Source: Agapanthus africanus
Taxonomy: Eukaryota; Streptophyta; Magnoliopsida; Asparagales; Amaryllidaceae
Assembly: GCA_030015575.1 (NCBI GenBank)
Contig: JASDDO010000016.1
Span: 65,221,396-65,285,395 of the forward strand
Length of the DNA: 64,000 nt
Direction of reading: 5' to 3'
In this document: positions 32,281-46,183 of the stretch, piece by piece
How positions within the stretch are numbered: the first letter of the stretch is position 1
How the letters are laid out: every line of letters begins with the position of its first letter
The notes under the pieces: generated by a model
Seen by the model: only the letters and a program-made list of their open reading frames with translations
What the model was told of the DNA's origin: nothing
The model's database searches: none
Program-made: the position numbers and the translations under genes

Positions 32281-33300
32281 TAATTTAGAAATGAACGAAT
32301 CCATCTTGTGGTATTGTAGACTAGGTCATATCAATGCGAAACGGCCAGCTAAGTTATATAAGGATGAATATTTGAATCTGTTCGAACTTAAATCTTATGA
32401 AACTTTTCATTCATGTCTCAAAGGTAAAATGACTAAAACTCCATTTACTCGACACGGAGAAAGAGTTACTGAACTCTTGGGAATGATACATGGTGATGTA
32501 TGCGGCCCTATGTCTACACATGATAGGGTTGGTTCATTGCACTTCATTACATTCATCGACGATCTCTCAAGATTCGGACATATGTTCCTGTTGAAACACA
32601 AGTCTAAAGCTTTTGAGAAATTCGAGGAATATAAGTGCGAAGTAGAGAACCAGACGTGTAGAAGTATTAAAGTCTTTCGATGTGATCGGGGTGATAAATA
32701 CTTGAGCATGGAGTTCCTGGATTATTAAAAAAGAAAATGGGATTCTCTCTCAGCTTACTCCTCCGTATACACTACAGCACAACGGTGTATCGGGGCGGAG
32801 GAATAGCACCCTATTAGATATGGTGCGCTCTATGATGAGTAACACTGAGTTACCTGTTTCCTTTTGGGGTTATGCGCTTGAGAAGCCGCTTACCTATTGA
32901 ATAGGGTTCCAACCAAATCAGTGACCACCACTCCCTATGAGATATGGTATAGGAAGAGACCATGTCTTAAACGAGTTAAGATATGGGGTTATCCGGCCTA
33001 TGATGAAAAGCAAAATCCGGACAAGCTCGAGGTAAGGTCAGTACTTTATAAGTTTGTTGGATATCCTAAACATTCGTGAGGGTACATCTTCTACCATACT
33101 GAGGAGCAAAAGGTGTTTTGTTTCTCAGCATGCCACCTTTTTAGAAAAGGAATTTCTTATGGAAGAAATTAGTGGACATGAGGTAGAACTGGAAGGAGTT
33201 CCAGCTAAACAAATAAACAGCTCATGATTTGGTAGAACTGGAGGATTCAATAGTTCCCGATGAACCTTAGCCTCTCCGCAGATCTAGTAGGGTTCCTCAT
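32281..33300 (+). pseudogene. G: copia integrase remnant
   Basis: The plus strand shows the zinc-binding start (LWYCRLGHINAKR), then KMTKTPFTRHGER, the core with HGDVCGPMSTHD and FRCDRG, the region encoding the third catalytic block near 32760-32810, and the tail near 32900-33300. The order and sequence follow A's integrase closely. Several breaks are present. Confidence 0.9.
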
Positions 33301-33640
33301 CCGCCTGAGAGATACTGCGGTTTTCTTAATGACAGTGGGAGCGAGGATTGCATCATGGAAGATGATGACCCAACTAGTTTCGAGCAGGCCATCATGAGTG
33401 GGGACTCTGTGAAATGGCTGGATGCTATGCGAACTGAGATGAAATCCATATACACCAACAAAGTATGACTTTGGTAGTTACACCTGAAGGGGTAAAACCC
33501 ATCGGGAGCAAGTTGATCTTAAGAAGATTCTTGGTGTAGATGGAAAAGCCGAGACTTTCAAAGCTAGAGTTGTTGCAAAACGTTGTCGTCAATAACCAGG
33601 TGTGGATTTTGATGAAACCTTTTCTCCAGTGGCTATACTT
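33301..33640 (+). pseudogene. G: start of reverse transcriptase
   Basis: Plus-strand pieces match the copia reverse transcriptase N-terminal region (conserved pieces include FKARVVAK-like and VDFDETFSPVA). It ends at the K insertion at 33640 and resumes at 35111. Confidence 0.82.
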
Positions 33641-35105
33641 TGTTATTGTGATATGCCCTAGAGACCATTATTCTATAGTACTAGTTTGTATATTACATTT
33701 TTGAAGTTTGGGATATATACACGGATTTTTGACAGTCTTGCTCGATATAGTAGTATGCTACTTGATTTTTATCTATCTTAATATGTGTATATATTTCTTT
33801 TAATATATCGCTAATACATATTGATAGAGCCCTTAGGATCTTTGCTTGACTACCAATGTTGTGATGGCAGTCACACTAGTGGGGGCTGGGTAGTCTATAA
33901 GCACATCCTTACACAGGTCTCGCAGGATTATCGAGACAGGGCATCGATACTCAAGAGTAGACTAGTGTATACGCTTCTGTTCCCAGCAGGGGAGATGGTA
34001 TGTCCCACAGACATCAGTACGTCGTACTGGAGATAGTATGCAGGTGCTCATTGGGTTATGAGTTACACTGGAAGGACTCATGGGGAACTGCTGGTTAGTA
34101 ATATACCTATCGTCGGGTAGCAGTTTCCAGGTGACATGAGTACAGCTTAGTCCGTCTACTTGACACTCCTACTCCGCCTCAAGTGTGTTCCCCTGTACTT
34201 AGATTACTACCCTACCACGGCTCTGTTGAGTCGTGCAAACAGGCAGTAGTTGGGTGCAGTCCCAAAGCACTTGGAAGCAGTGGCGGTTAGATAGGATTCG
34301 TCTCTCCCGGTATTGGAGGTTGATGTCGCGCTGTGTTCGGAAAGCCATTACACAAATTCCCTGGCCAGGGCAAGCGAGATTCGCTGGTAGGGATTCCAGT
34401 AGTTTCTCAGGGTGTTTTTGGCCGCATTCCGACACGACTTATTTCACTATTAGAGGTCAGACGTTTGCCGCCCCCTAGGACCGATATGCGACACTCTTAG
34501 ACGAATAGATCGGACTGTATAGAGATTGCTACAGACAGGCTCAGTAGGGGTACGGATGAGTTTTCTCGTCGACCGTCTTATGGACAGATACCTGGGTAGT
34601 CATTACGTACAGCTAGTGCCACTGACACACTTGTGGTTAAACCTACTGCCAAAGTACTGTCGAGTCTTTAGAGTCTCATATAGAGGGTTTCCCAGCTTCG
34701 GGCGAAACGTGTAGAGGTCGTATGGTTTACAATAGGGTTCAATCACATACATGTACTTGTTCGCATATGATGTTCGGGAGGACATTATTGGATTAGTTTC
34801 ATCTTACTGTATTCGTGTTTCTCGAAATACGGATACGGGTATGTATATACGGATGAGAGGGGCATTCTTGTGATTTGATCAAGATTGTTTTTAGAGAATG
34901 GCACCTCAAATTAAGGTTTTTCTTTTGTGATTAATTCTTTAGTGAGGTGGAGGAATTGAGAGAGGATACTTTATGGTATTTTAGTGAAATATGAGATTAG
35001 GGTTTAGTATCGATCCTGGAGTTTAGTCGATGTTACGAAGCTTATAAAAATAATTTTTTGCAAACTCCACCTCCCCGTGAACACGTAAGGTGCGTGGCAT
35101 CGACT
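33641..35105 (+). mobile_element. K: A-family LTR inserted in G, probably a solo LTR
   Basis: Starts TGTTATTGTGATATGCCCTAGAG, the Angela/BARE LTR start, and ends near GCATCGACTTAC, like the LTR ends of A. It lies inside G's reverse transcriptase with no internal domain, so it is a solo LTR. TACTT occurs directly before it (33636-33640) and at 35106-35110, a possible TSD, but the second copy overlaps the expected LTR end and is ambiguous. At about 1.46 kb it is shorter than its relatives, so internal losses are likely. Confidence 0.82.
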
Positions 35106-35110
35106 TACTT

Positions 35111-35971
35111 GTTTAAGACCATCCGGATCCTACTTGCTATTGCTGCATACCATGACTACGAAATCTGGCACATCGACGCCTAGACCGCTTTTCTAAATGG
35201 TGATTTAGAAGAGAGCGTGTACATGACACTGCCAGAGGGCTTCGACAGTGGTAGCAGCGGAAAGGTGTGCAAGTTGCTTAAATCAATATATGGATTAAAG
35301 CAGGCATCGCGGAGTTGGAACATCTATTTTGATGTTGCATTCAAAGAGTTTGACTTCATCCAAATGGTAGATGAACCTTGTATATACAAGAAGGTTGTAG
35401 AGAGTATGGTTTTCTTCCTCGTATTGTACGTGGATGACATACTCTTGATAGGAAATGGTGTTGCTATGCTACGCTCGGTCAAGCACCTATTATCACAATG
35501 TTTCTCCATGAGCGATCTGGGTGATGCCTCTTACATCCAGTGATTAAGATCTATAGAGATAGATCTAAGAGGATGTATCATACTTACTAGGTGTAGTGAG
35601 TAGGTGTCAATCAGATCCTGGGAAGAAACACTGGATAGCTGTGAAGAACATTCTTAAGTGCTTGAGAAGCACTAAAGAAATGTTCTTGGTGTTTGGTAAC
35701 GGTGAACTCCAGATAGAGTCCTTTACCGATTCGAGCTTTCAGAGTGATAAGGTCGATTGTAAGACAGTCCCGGGTTTTTTCTTTACCCTCAATGGAGGGA
35801 CGGTATGTTGAAAGAGTTCCAAACTAGATACCGTGGCAGACTCAATGATAAAGGGTGAATACATCGCAACCAACGATGCTACCAATGAGGCCGTCTGGGT
35901 ATAGATGTTCATGAGGTGAACTTGGTTCCTACCATTGTGGTGACAATGGATCTGTGGCTTTGGCCCAAGAA
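35111..35971 (+). pseudogene. G: reverse transcriptase and RNase H remnant
   Basis: The plus-strand frame at 35217-35543 contains LPEGFDSGSSGKVCKLLKS, YGLKQASRSWNIYFD and the YVDDILLIGNG box. The RNase H part (QSDPGKKHWIAVKNILK, GFFFTLNGGTV) follows at 35596-35811. It stops at the D insertion point in the segment that A reads as CDNNGAIALAKE. Broken in several places. Confidence 0.9.
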
Positions 35972-36309
35972 TGTCACGACCCAAAATATTAGCTTGTGAC
36001 CAGCACTTAAATCATGCAACGTCTAAAGGCGTAACGTAATTCAAGTAAGCTGAAACCCATAAATCTAAATCCTTTTAAGAAAATAAAGGAGGTGAAGTTT
36101 ATAAATAAAGGTATAATGAAATCAAGTTTCTAAAATGCATGGAAAATGAACATGAATAATGCAAGTAAAATTTACCAATTTGAAAACATATTTAATCTTT
36201 TTATAAAAATTCGGGCGGCACCTCCTTTGTATATTTTGATCCAAAACCACAAATACATAATAATGATAAAGGCATCCCGAAGCGGGAGCTAGCTCTTCGC
36301 AAAACGGCG

Positions 36310-36314
36310 GATCA
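36310..36314. repeat. Target-site duplication of I, left copy (GATCA)
   Basis: Pairs with GATCA at 38523-38527. D's other LTR shows a single GATCA in this context near 46509. Confidence 0.93.
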
Positions 36315-38522
36315 TGTAGGGTTCCTAGGCACACTAAAGAGGTTCAACAAGGCATCAAACATGTCCAATTCAAAAATTTAGGTGCCGAGAAACCCTAACC
36401 TAGATCGTTAACTAGAGGATAGGCGAAACTAAATGCAAGCAAACAACTTTGCTACTACGTGAAAGTGACTACAACCTTTGTAGATCCGGTCCTCCACCAC
36501 TTTAGCTCCGTGATGACGTCCCTCCGCTGCGACCATCGGGATCCTAGACTCTAGATTTGGTTTCATCGGAGAAATGATCGGGCTAGGTCGTTGACTTCGA
36601 TGCCGAAGATGATCTATGTCGAGGCGACTCATACTCAAGCTCCATCTTCACATGATCATGAACCTTGTGAAGAAAACACCCTATACAACATGGCAAGTGG
36701 TAGAGGATGAAGAAATAGGAAGTGGGTTCACTTTGGATTTGGATTTCTCACTTGATTTCAACACTTGAAATTTTCTAGCATGCTTTTCTTTTCTTCATGA
36801 AGAAGATGAAGAAGAAGAAAAGAAAATGAATTATTATCAAAAAAGAAAATTCAAGTGAAGACTTATCATAATGCAACCATGGGTGAAGTTAACCTTTGTA
36901 GAGACTAAACTAGGGTTTAGGTAATGGTTAGGTTAAAGAGCAAAACAAAATGGTTAGACTTTTCAAAGATGCATGAAGCATCATGAAGCTTCAAATGAAG
37001 ACAAAGAGAGCCACCATTTTATTTCACTAAAAATAAATAAATAAAATGAATAAAACCCTAACCATTAACCTAAACATAGTGTTATCCAAACACACACCCA
37101 AGTTTGCATGTATCATCAATCATGATACAAACTAGTGCACAAAAATATATCACATATACAACTTGTGCACTTCAAGTGAGAAAATCAATCTTAAGTGAAC
37201 AAATACTAGTTAATGTAAAGTAATATATCAAATATATAATTATACATTAAATCATTAAATCCACACTTGATTTAATGATCCGGTCATACTGCATATAACC
37301 GACTAATATCAAGTGTATCAATATATCGAATCAACACTTGATTCGGTAACCCGGTTATATCACATATAACCAACTGATGATACAAATCGTGAGAATAGAA
37401 TACAGTATCACATACTGATATTATTCTCGGTCCCGCACATATCTCATATGCGCTCCTATTTCGTTTCGCTTGAGCCAGGAAACCTCTGTGTAGGACTCTA
37501 AAGACTCGTCAATACGCCGGCAGTAGGTGATGATCATATCAAACACCCACAAGCTGCAAGCGGTCTGCTAAACGTAACGGCCACCCAGGTATTGAGCGAT
37601 CAGAAGATCAACGAGCAAGCAAACTTACACTCCTGTGAATCTAACCAGTAACACTTACCGTACAGTCCGGTCTGTTCGTCTGATATGTCGCATATCTCGC
37701 CTAGGGGTGGTAAACGTCAGACCACAGTAGCTTGATAAGTCGTGTCAATACGTGGTCTATAATAGTTCGAGATACTACTGATAACACTTACCTGTAAATC
37801 TCAGCAACCCTGGCCAGGGATTTCCGGTTATAGTCAATTGAACACAGCGCAACATCAACTCCCTATACCGGGAGAGACGAATCCCGTCCTATCGCTCATT
37901 TCCTCCATGTGATTCGGGACTGTACACAAAAACCACCGTTTTGCACGCCCTCTTGGACATGGTAAGGTGGAAATCAAAGCACAGTGGGAATCACACAAGA
38001 CTCTATGATGATCTCGGGTCTACAGACTAACCTGTACCAGTGTCACCAGAGAACTGCCATCTGACGTAAGGTATAATACCATCTGGGAGTTCTCGGCGAG
38101 TCCGTCCAGTGTACCCAGTCTCCACCGAGCACCCGTATATTATCTCAGATGTCAAACAACAATGGATATGGGATCATCCATCGCCCATCTGTATGGGTCG
38201 AGAAGGTATACGCTAGTCTACTCTGGTATATCGATGCCCCATCTCGATACACCCACGACTAGGGACCTTGAAGGATGTACTTATGGACTACCATGTCCCC
38301 ACTAGTATGATCTGCATCATAGTCCAGGTAGTCAAGTACACATCCTAAGGGCTTTACCAACATGTAACTGAGAGACAATCAGTGTACACGTTAAGATAAA
38401 GAGCAACCAGATAGCATACTATCATGTCGAGCAAGAAAGTCCTCCGTATATATGTCCCAGCATCCACTACTATATACATCCTATGTACAGTAATGGCCTC
38501 TAGGGCATACATATAACTAACA
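36315..38522 (-). mobile_element. I: Angela-type solo LTR (2208 bp)
   Basis: Starts TGTAGGGTTCC and ends ATATAACTAACA on the plus strand. On the minus strand its start, TGTTAGTTATATGTATGCCC, is the Angela/BARE LTR start. Perfect GATCA duplications flank it and there is no internal domain, so it is a solo LTR left by recombination between the two LTRs of a full element. LTR J at the window start is the same family in the opposite orientation. No gene is in it. Confidence 0.93.
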
Positions 38523-39855
38523 GATCACAACCACGCAAGATAGTATATGTAAGTATACAACGCTCAACGGCGAAGTTTACCACAAAAGATAAAGAAATAA
38601 GCAAGACATCAAAAACACAAGTAGCGGAAAACCCCTCGCTCTAAGTCTCGCAACCACAATCTCACTAAGTTTCATTACTTATACAATTTACTAATTTTTA
38701 TTGATGGAGTTGACTAGATACAATATGAAATATAAATACAAGAGGGGGCACGATAAGACCAAAAGCAAAACCCCCGAAAGTAGCTATGTGCCAACGATGC
38801 CGCTACTTATCCGTGCGGTCAACCTGTAAAAACTGCCGCACAACGGGGGTGAGTTGCCAACTCGTGAGTAGAAAAGCATCTACAAGTAGAAATCGGATAA
38901 ACAACGACTTCTAAGTCAACTATATCATAAAGGTAATACTATGATATCTAGGGTGACCGTATCTATATATGTGCCAACAATGTAATCAATACCTATATGT
39001 ATGCGGATATATTCCAACGATATAATCAATGTATGTATATGCATATGGATCTCGTCCAACCATATAATCAATGTCGGTATGCGTGTGGATCTTGTCCACG
39101 TGTCAACCAATGACACAACAATAACATGCATGTAAATATCATAAAAGTATATGCATGGAAGTATGAGGATATAAATCAACGTGTGTCCCTCGCGACACAT
39201 CAAAATCATGGAACCTGGGTGTCCAGCATCGACACTCGAAAACATCATGAAACCCGTGTCCAGCATTGACATGTAAATCCTCATATCTCGGGCTCCGTCG
39301 GTCCGGATCGGCCCGTATCATCTCTCGACTCTGGTCGGTATCCTCTGGATATCCGCCGAGCCCAAATACTATCACCGGTAGGTATTGGTCCCTCTGTCAG
39401 GCTCATCGTCATTCCCACGGAAATCTCCCTCTCGCCCCGGGGTACCATACCGGGTCCACCATGAACCCACAAATGGATTATCCGCCTCCTCGAATCGGGT
39501 TTCACATATCACACGTCTCAGAACCGAGAAAACGCATGGTAGACGCACTAAAATATCATATCAAGAGAAACCGGGTTTTGAAATAGTACATGCTTTCTTT
39601 TGAAATAGCCACAGTTCTCAAATCCAAAAATCTCATGAAAACAATATATCTCAAAGCGTAAAAGCGTAAAGTATGATGTATGCGACATATAACAGAAATA
39701 TAAGCATATCCGTATATCATGCAACATGGAACAGTAATATGCACATATCGAGGGAATACCGCTCTTTTAAATGAGTCCAGTTTTAAAATATATCACGCGG
39801 GTCCCAAATCTCCAAAATCGAATGCAATACCGTATAAAGGTGCATATGTGTATAT

Positions 39856-39935
39856 ACGCAAGTATGGACGTATAAATGTGTATGTCCGCAAGTATGGTGT
39901 ACAATATGTATGTACGCAAGTATGGTGTACAATAT
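39856..39935. repeat. 28-bp minisatellite, about 3 units, in D's 3' LTR
   Basis: Units begin CGCAAGTATGGTGTAC. The matching site in the 5' LTR has about 6 units (58017-58187). Confidence 0.85.
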
Positions 39936-41000
39936 GTGTCATGATGCAGCAACCCTACCGTGTAGTGACATGGCAATTATCGATGATGAAGTGTGTGAGC
40001 CGTCAAATATGTGTACGTGTAACATACGCATCATCGATAATGGTGTAAGTGTACTAGCAAAGGTATAAGTAATGCAATGAGAATAACATGAATGCATCAT
40101 AAGGTAAATCGTCAGCTAAAAGCTATAAGGTATACATATCTAACATGATTGAGTCGGTGAATCTATCAATCGGCATCCAGCCTAACAACATCGCGTATGG
40201 TATAATCCATCGTACGGCAACCTCTAGTCAAGGGTAAGGATCAATCATCAAGTCAAACTCATCACGCACGGAAAATCATCGTACAGCGGCATTAAGCTAT
40301 CAGGGATCCAATCAACCTATAAGACGAGGAGGGTACGGACCTAACGTCATGTACGGCTAACACTCATGATTCACAACACATATAAATATCTCTATATACC
40401 TATGTCCCAGATCACATCCGCATTAATCTCATATTAGGGGACCGGCAGGGTATAAATCATCTCAAACGACTCGCATCTGTAAACCAACATATAATCAAAT
40501 CACATAGTAAATCGTATTCTCTTTTTATCGCATTTATATCCCTCATCAAATCAATTTTACAAATACATTCTACCTTTACTATAAGCATAAGTATCTAATC
40601 TCACATACACAGCCGAACTATACAAACAGTTTTTGAAAGATGCGAATCGTAGTTTTGAAAATAGGGGCTACAGTGTTTTTAAAAAAGAAGATATCATTTG
40701 AAAATCAGTAACGTCCCTCAAGATATCTGTTTAAAAGTTTTATACGATTCTTCAGATTGTAAATAGGTATGGTTCGGATGACACATCTGCGTCGGCTATC
40801 TAGTCCTATAGTACCATAAACGGCAATATCATCAAATATCATTCTCAAATTCCGTCATCACATACTAGTTGTATCAACACTTCTAACTATCCTTAGTTTC
40901 TAATATGGTTCCCTAACTACCTTTTTACTCTATCTATAGTCCTCTATTAAAGGTTTCATTAATCATAATCTATATATATAAATCGGTTTCCATCAAAGTT

Positions 41001-41058
41001 TGCGGGGGTGCTATACGCCATCCACCCGACTTCCCCCCTTAGATATAGATCTACTCAC
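41001..41058 (-). promoter_or_regulatory. D copy of the LTR block conserved with B
   Basis: Reverse complement of 4474-4531 with about 3 differences. It holds TAGAT...ATCTA and GGGTG...CACCC dyads. Confidence 0.6.
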
Positions 41059-42727
41059 ATTGGTCTTCTCTTGCCGAAGTCGATGACGCCACGCTCCATC
41101 GCATCGGAATCCACGCGAAGGTATCTACAATAACAACACATATCGCAACGCTATTAAAATCAAGTTCTGAAATCCAAACAGCACACGCATTGCTCATAGG
41201 TTATAACATATAGCTTTTGCGTACAAAACCAACCAAACAACCCTTGTTGTTGATGTACAAACATCCAACAACCAAATTCAAATCCAAATAGAAAAACTTA
41301 GCTTTCAAAATACGGAAAACACATCCAAAAATCAGACCAAGTGTTCCCAGATTTTGACTCAGGCCAAAAGGAGTTGCACAAACAAGTCTAGGGTGTAGTA
41401 CAAGGTGTATATGACCTACTGGACCAACCTAGACCCATACCCTCACAAAGTGGACGGCCACATAACCCTCAATTCCGGCGAGCTCGACCCCCACTGCTCC
41501 ACTGAGCTTCGTCTGGTCAGGGTGGTCTCCTAGTGCCCTAATTTTGTCACTGGTATTGTTTGGTTGTCTCATAAATCCCCCGGGTCATCCCAGATTCCCT
41601 GTAGGCATCCTAACCCTCACAAAACCGACATGGATCAAAATTCTAAGTTCGTGTATCGGGTTCAATTCTATGGTTCAGGTCAGGGAAACGTGTCACCATG
41701 GTCATGTAAACACTCACAACAGTTCCCAAATTTCACCTAAATTCATTACAGAAAAATCTGGTAGGACCAAACAACTCTAAACAACTTCAGGCTACTACCT
41801 TACAAAATACAACCCCCAGTCCCGTACAAGGCCGAGGTTGCCGGATTTGGAACCCTAGTCGCTGGCCAAAACAGGTGGGAAAAGGTTAGGGTTTCAGGTG
41901 AACACTCAGGGTCTCGAGAACAACACTACTACACTGTTTATTTTTACAGTGAACACTCGGGATCACAACAGGTTATCGACATCACAAAATGCACTCAAAA
42001 TACGATATCTCACAAAACTAATCTAAAAGGAAGAAGTTATACCTCATTAAGGCAACTCAAGAAAACCCTAGCTTCTCAATGTCATCAAAATCTCACTTTG
42101 CTTGGTCCAATGTATTGAGAAAGAGATGGGGATTAATATTTGTGAAGGGAGTATAAGGTTTTGGGGATTATTTGGAGATGGATCTAGGGTTAGAAGTGGA
42201 GGGTAGTGAGCTTGAGGAACATGAAAAAGTAAAAAAAATTGATGAGAAAGTGTATGGCAGTAGCCCCCTCTCTTTCACTTATTCTCACACACACTCTCTC
42301 TCTCTCTCCAATCATTCACAATTTTAACCCTTTTTCATTTCCTTCTTTTCGTTTTTAAATTTCAAAACCAAATCACATAATACCCATAAAACAACACAAA
42401 TGCAACAACATGTAACCAAATCTAACATGACATGGTGCACTAGTCATGGAAAACTTTAGAAACACGGATTTGGCTTAATTGCGATTAGTAGTGCACTAAT
42501 CGGGTTTTTATCCAAACTGCATATAATAAATTTTAAAAATGCTAAATCCTTTAAATATATTATTAAATGAATAAATCATTTTAATTTCTATTTATTTCAT
42601 AATTATTGGTATATATTTATACCCTTTTTCGAGAACCCCAATTTCGCAAATCGGGCAGTTTTCGGGAAATATATTATTTTAATATTAAATTCCAAAAATA
42701 ATATTTTATATTTTCTGAAATATTACA

Positions 42728-42741
42728 GTCTTCCCCCTTTA
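42728..42741 (-). other. D: polypurine tract
   Basis: The minus strand reads AAAGGGGGAAGAC next to the LTR start, matching B's tract at 9905-9918. Confidence 0.85.
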
Positions 42742-45700
42742 AATAAATTCGGTCCCTTAATTTAAATTTAAACCCCTAAAATCTAAAACATTTCAATAAT
42801 CAGCTCAAATCAACGGGGCTCCGAAATCATGGAAGATACAGAAATAGCACCGTGCATCGCGTGCGCCTGAAAATGAGTATAAACTCAAAATCGAATTTCG
42901 TCAAGCATCACGCAAATCATCGGATTTGCACGCATATCCTCAGAGTTACAATGGAGATACAGATCTTGAAATCCAATACTAAAATCCAACATACACTAGT
43001 CAAATACTATACTATGTATATAGTACGCATCCTTGAAAACCCCAAAATTTGAATAAAATACATGCAAAATCCTTTCTGAATCCCCGTGTGATGCGTAACT
43101 CACGGCATAAGTGACGGACTCTCATTTGTAAAACAGTAAATATAGTTTCATATATATTTTGCTCAAATATATGTTCCGTCCTTTTTGAAATATTCCAAAA
43201 AGCTTTTCCTTTATAAACGTTCATGTCGCTCACGGACACGTAGGAAATAGCGAGACTATAGCTCCTTTTGAAAAGCCTCTTGGTAAAATTTTAATGCATG
43301 CAAAGTACTCAGGTACTGTCTTCCGATCAGTCCTGTTTGGCTACTATACAATATACTGCCCAACATGAAAACAAAGTGCTCAAAAGCAAAATCAGCTTCA
43401 AAAGGCGTACCCAATAATCATATTCGTCTGGTGAGCATGAAAATCAAATCCAAACACAGGTGCCACTATACGCACAAAGCAAAACTAAGTGCAACGGGTG
43501 TGCATAAAAGCATCTGTCCACTGCAACGGGTGTGCACGACAACAATATCTGGTGCATCTATTGTGCACGAAAAATTCAAATCTGGTGCATCAAATGCGCG
43601 AAATACAAATACGGTGCAACCAATGCACGAAAATCACATTAATAACTCAAAGGCGTATAAGAATGACACCGAGTGTACCAAGGTGTATAAATCAAAAACG
43701 TGTGCAACTACAAGCACAAATCCGTATCAATGCACTACAAGCACATGTAAGCTATACCGAGTGTAAAAATCACATCATCCGTATGAAATCAATGAAATCA
43801 TAAACACATGCTACGAAGGTACAAAATCGACATCAAATGCAATGGATATGCACAAATCGCAAATCAATACAACGGTGTATAAAATAAATATCAGGTGCGA
43901 TAACTATGCGCAAAAATGTAAATACCCAGTTGGTGCAGCCATGGTGCACGAAAACGGTATCATGAAACTCAATCCTCAAAACTCAAATCCAAGCGATATA
44001 AGCGTGATACACAGATCATAAACACAAATCGCAATAAATGACATCGAGATACTCCTCCTACAATGTCGAAAAAAGTCAATGTGTCCAAAACTGGCAGAGC
44101 AAGAACATCCGCTTGCCTCCTGCTCACAGTCTGGTGTCCTCTGTCTCTGGGTCCTTATCTTATCTATGGATTACCAATCTCGCAATCCATCGGCTCATCG
44201 GCCCGGTCAGGTGTGCTAACGGTAACGATTCTGCTCTAGCACTTCTCTGGTCGTCTCTTGGCCAATTATCACGACCACTCGTAAAGCAGTACGTCACTGG
44301 TGTTGGCCTCTAGCCCTCTGAATACTCATAACACATCTGATCCTCGGTGCGAATCTCATTGCAGCAGTGTCCTGGATGGAACCTTGCTCAAGGTCTCTTT
44401 CCGATCTCGCCTATGCCGAACTATATGTAGGCTGGTACACTTGCATAATCTTTTCTCGTTTTTCTGGACATTTGTGCTCTCAGTACTACATCTCCTCGGG
44501 AACTGGCCGTATCCCAACACCTCTGTATACACTTCAGATCTATAATTTCAACGGGGCGTAACAACAGCTCGTCATTATCTCGCATGAACCTCTTGTTCCA
44601 CTCGTCTGTATCATCGTCCACCTTAACGTCACGTCTTGCTATCTACGTACTGCATCTGTTCTCGGCCACGGTCAATCTGAAGTCTCTCACACGGACACAA
44701 AATCACAAACTCGGTATCTTCATCACTCTGTAGAAGATATCTAGCCGAACACGTCCTCGGGAGCTCGTCCCAACCATCGGAGGAATGCTCAATACTCGTC
44801 CGTTCTCTGTCAACTCACAACGCATCAGAATGAGGTCCTCTATCTGAAGCAGGTCAGCTTGCTGATCTCTTATCACATGATATCTGGATGACATCAAACC
44901 TTCGATTGAGTCATCGAGGTCCCAAAATTTCCCGAAAGCTCAAAACCTGAGCACAGTCTAAAAATATCTGGTATATACCACAGTACCTCTGGACCAGCCG
45001 TAGAAGGGCAAACTCAAGCCTCACAGATGGCACCGCTAAACTTCCGCAAACCCTAAAGTTTAAAAGCGGTTTCATGGTCATCATGTCGAGTTAGGGTTTC
45101 AATCTTCTAGAAGGTCCACAGAATCACTTGCATGTTCCTCCGAACACTTTAAACTTGGGGGAAAATGGGTTTCTGACACTCGCTCGAACTTTTTAGCTTC
45201 GTCTAGCCGACATGTGAATACCCTTCGTCCGCATGCTAAACAATGCCCCAATTCTCCAAGAAAGACGATACATCAAAGGTCATCTCTGGATCGGTCTGCT
45301 CTAGATCTGACTCAACTGGGCCTGCGTCGGCGCATCAATCTGAAGAATCATCTTCGTCTCTCAACTCGGGATAGACTAGCTATCACCTGTCGTATTTCTG
45401 CCTGGAAGCTCCATCGATCTCAACTCGTAAGCTCTGGAAGCGACATCCTATCAATCTCAGCAACAGCTGGGTCATCTGTCCACACGGTAGACGACATCAA
45501 AACCTCTGAGGTATGTTGTGCATCAACAGTATTCTCACAACAGGCAGCCTCTATCATTGGTCCGATCATCCGGTGCAAAACCAAACAATCTCCTCAATAA
45601 GAGGTCATAACACAAACACTACATCGAGATGTTCCTATGTCACCAGAAAACACAATGGTCAGTTCTCATTCATGATGAGCTCGCCCTGACCGCAGCACCA

Positions 45701-46167
45701 GCAGCAGCTCAATCTGCCCTCAAACATGTTGACATGAACCTCAATCGTGCATCGAAGAAAACAGATCAAGGGCATGAAAAGAAACGACAGATCCAGAATG
45801 TATACATGATCATAAGAAGGAACAACATCAATGAGAGTATGATCATGGAAACAAATAGAATCGAAGATCTCAAATGGATATATAATCATTGGTACGAAGA
45901 GAATCACAAAGCTAAAAATATGTACATCCTAAGGTTTCGTAAGTGGAGTCACGTATCGTAAATATGCCGCGGAACATACGTACGGTACGTCACTCTACTC
46001 AAGCTACCTACTCCATCAATTAGGGTCAACCTATGAAACGAAAGTTCGGGTCTAATACTCCCATGTTCAAGTGTAAGCTCCGTAAGGTCAAGCCTAGGTT
46101 CCGAAATACATACCCGCCCTAGACTCCGTATAGTCAACCATAGACTCGAACCAAGGTTAAACCTAGT
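42742..46167 (-). mobile_element. D: internal domain, no intact gene
   Basis: 3.4 kb without a supported gene. The hairpin array lies at 43460-43950. The part at 44040-44290 matches B at about 8600-8800 and the filler at 30653-30925. Short open frames on both strands (for example 43365-43766, 45214-45600, 45629-45961) show no recognisable domain. The first is largely made of the repeated GTGCA...TGCAC units. Confidence 0.75.
43460..43950 (-). repeat. D: array of short GTGCA...TGCAC hairpins
   Basis: Short dyads recur as in B, for example GTGC/GCAC near 43460-43475, GTGCA/TGCAC near 43552-43568 and 43613-43628, GTGCG/TGCGC-like near 43895-43915, and GTGCA/TGCAC near 43933-43949. The array sits at the same relative place as in B, inside the internal domain on the polypurine-tract side. 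The sequence between dyads has diverged from B. Confidence 0.7.
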
Positions 46168-46179
46168 GCTCTGATACCA
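46168..46179 (-). other. D: primer binding site (initiator tRNA-Met)
   Basis: The minus strand reads TGGTATCAGAGC, four bases from the 5' LTR end at 46184. Confidence 0.92.
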
Positions 46180-46183
46180 ACAT

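Larger units (their letters stand above)
30926..35971 (+). mobile_element. G: truncated Angela-type copia element, plus strand
   Basis: G is a sibling of A in opposite orientation. The order is leader, a short gag/protease remnant, integrase, reverse transcriptase and RNase H. It lacks its 5' LTR, most of gag, and everything after the RNase H segment near 35971, where D is inserted. It is also split by LTR K. Its coding is broken in many places and it looks older than the elements inside it. No LTR pair is available to date it. Confidence 0.88.
35972..42727 (-). mobile_element. D: 3' LTR (interrupted by I)
   Basis: Begins TGTCACGACC and ends TATTACA, directly before the polypurine tract at 42728. 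The 36315-38527 part is the solo LTR I plus its second TSD. A 28-bp minisatellite lies at 39856-39935. The stretch 41100-42700 has no gene. A CT-rich run (42270-42315) is the counterpart of the pyrimidine-rich start of B's LTR. Confidence 0.88.

Noticed and set aside
43365-43766. 133-codon plus-strand frame in D
   Set aside because: It is composed mostly of the GTGCA...TGCAC array, antisense to the element, with no recognisable domain.
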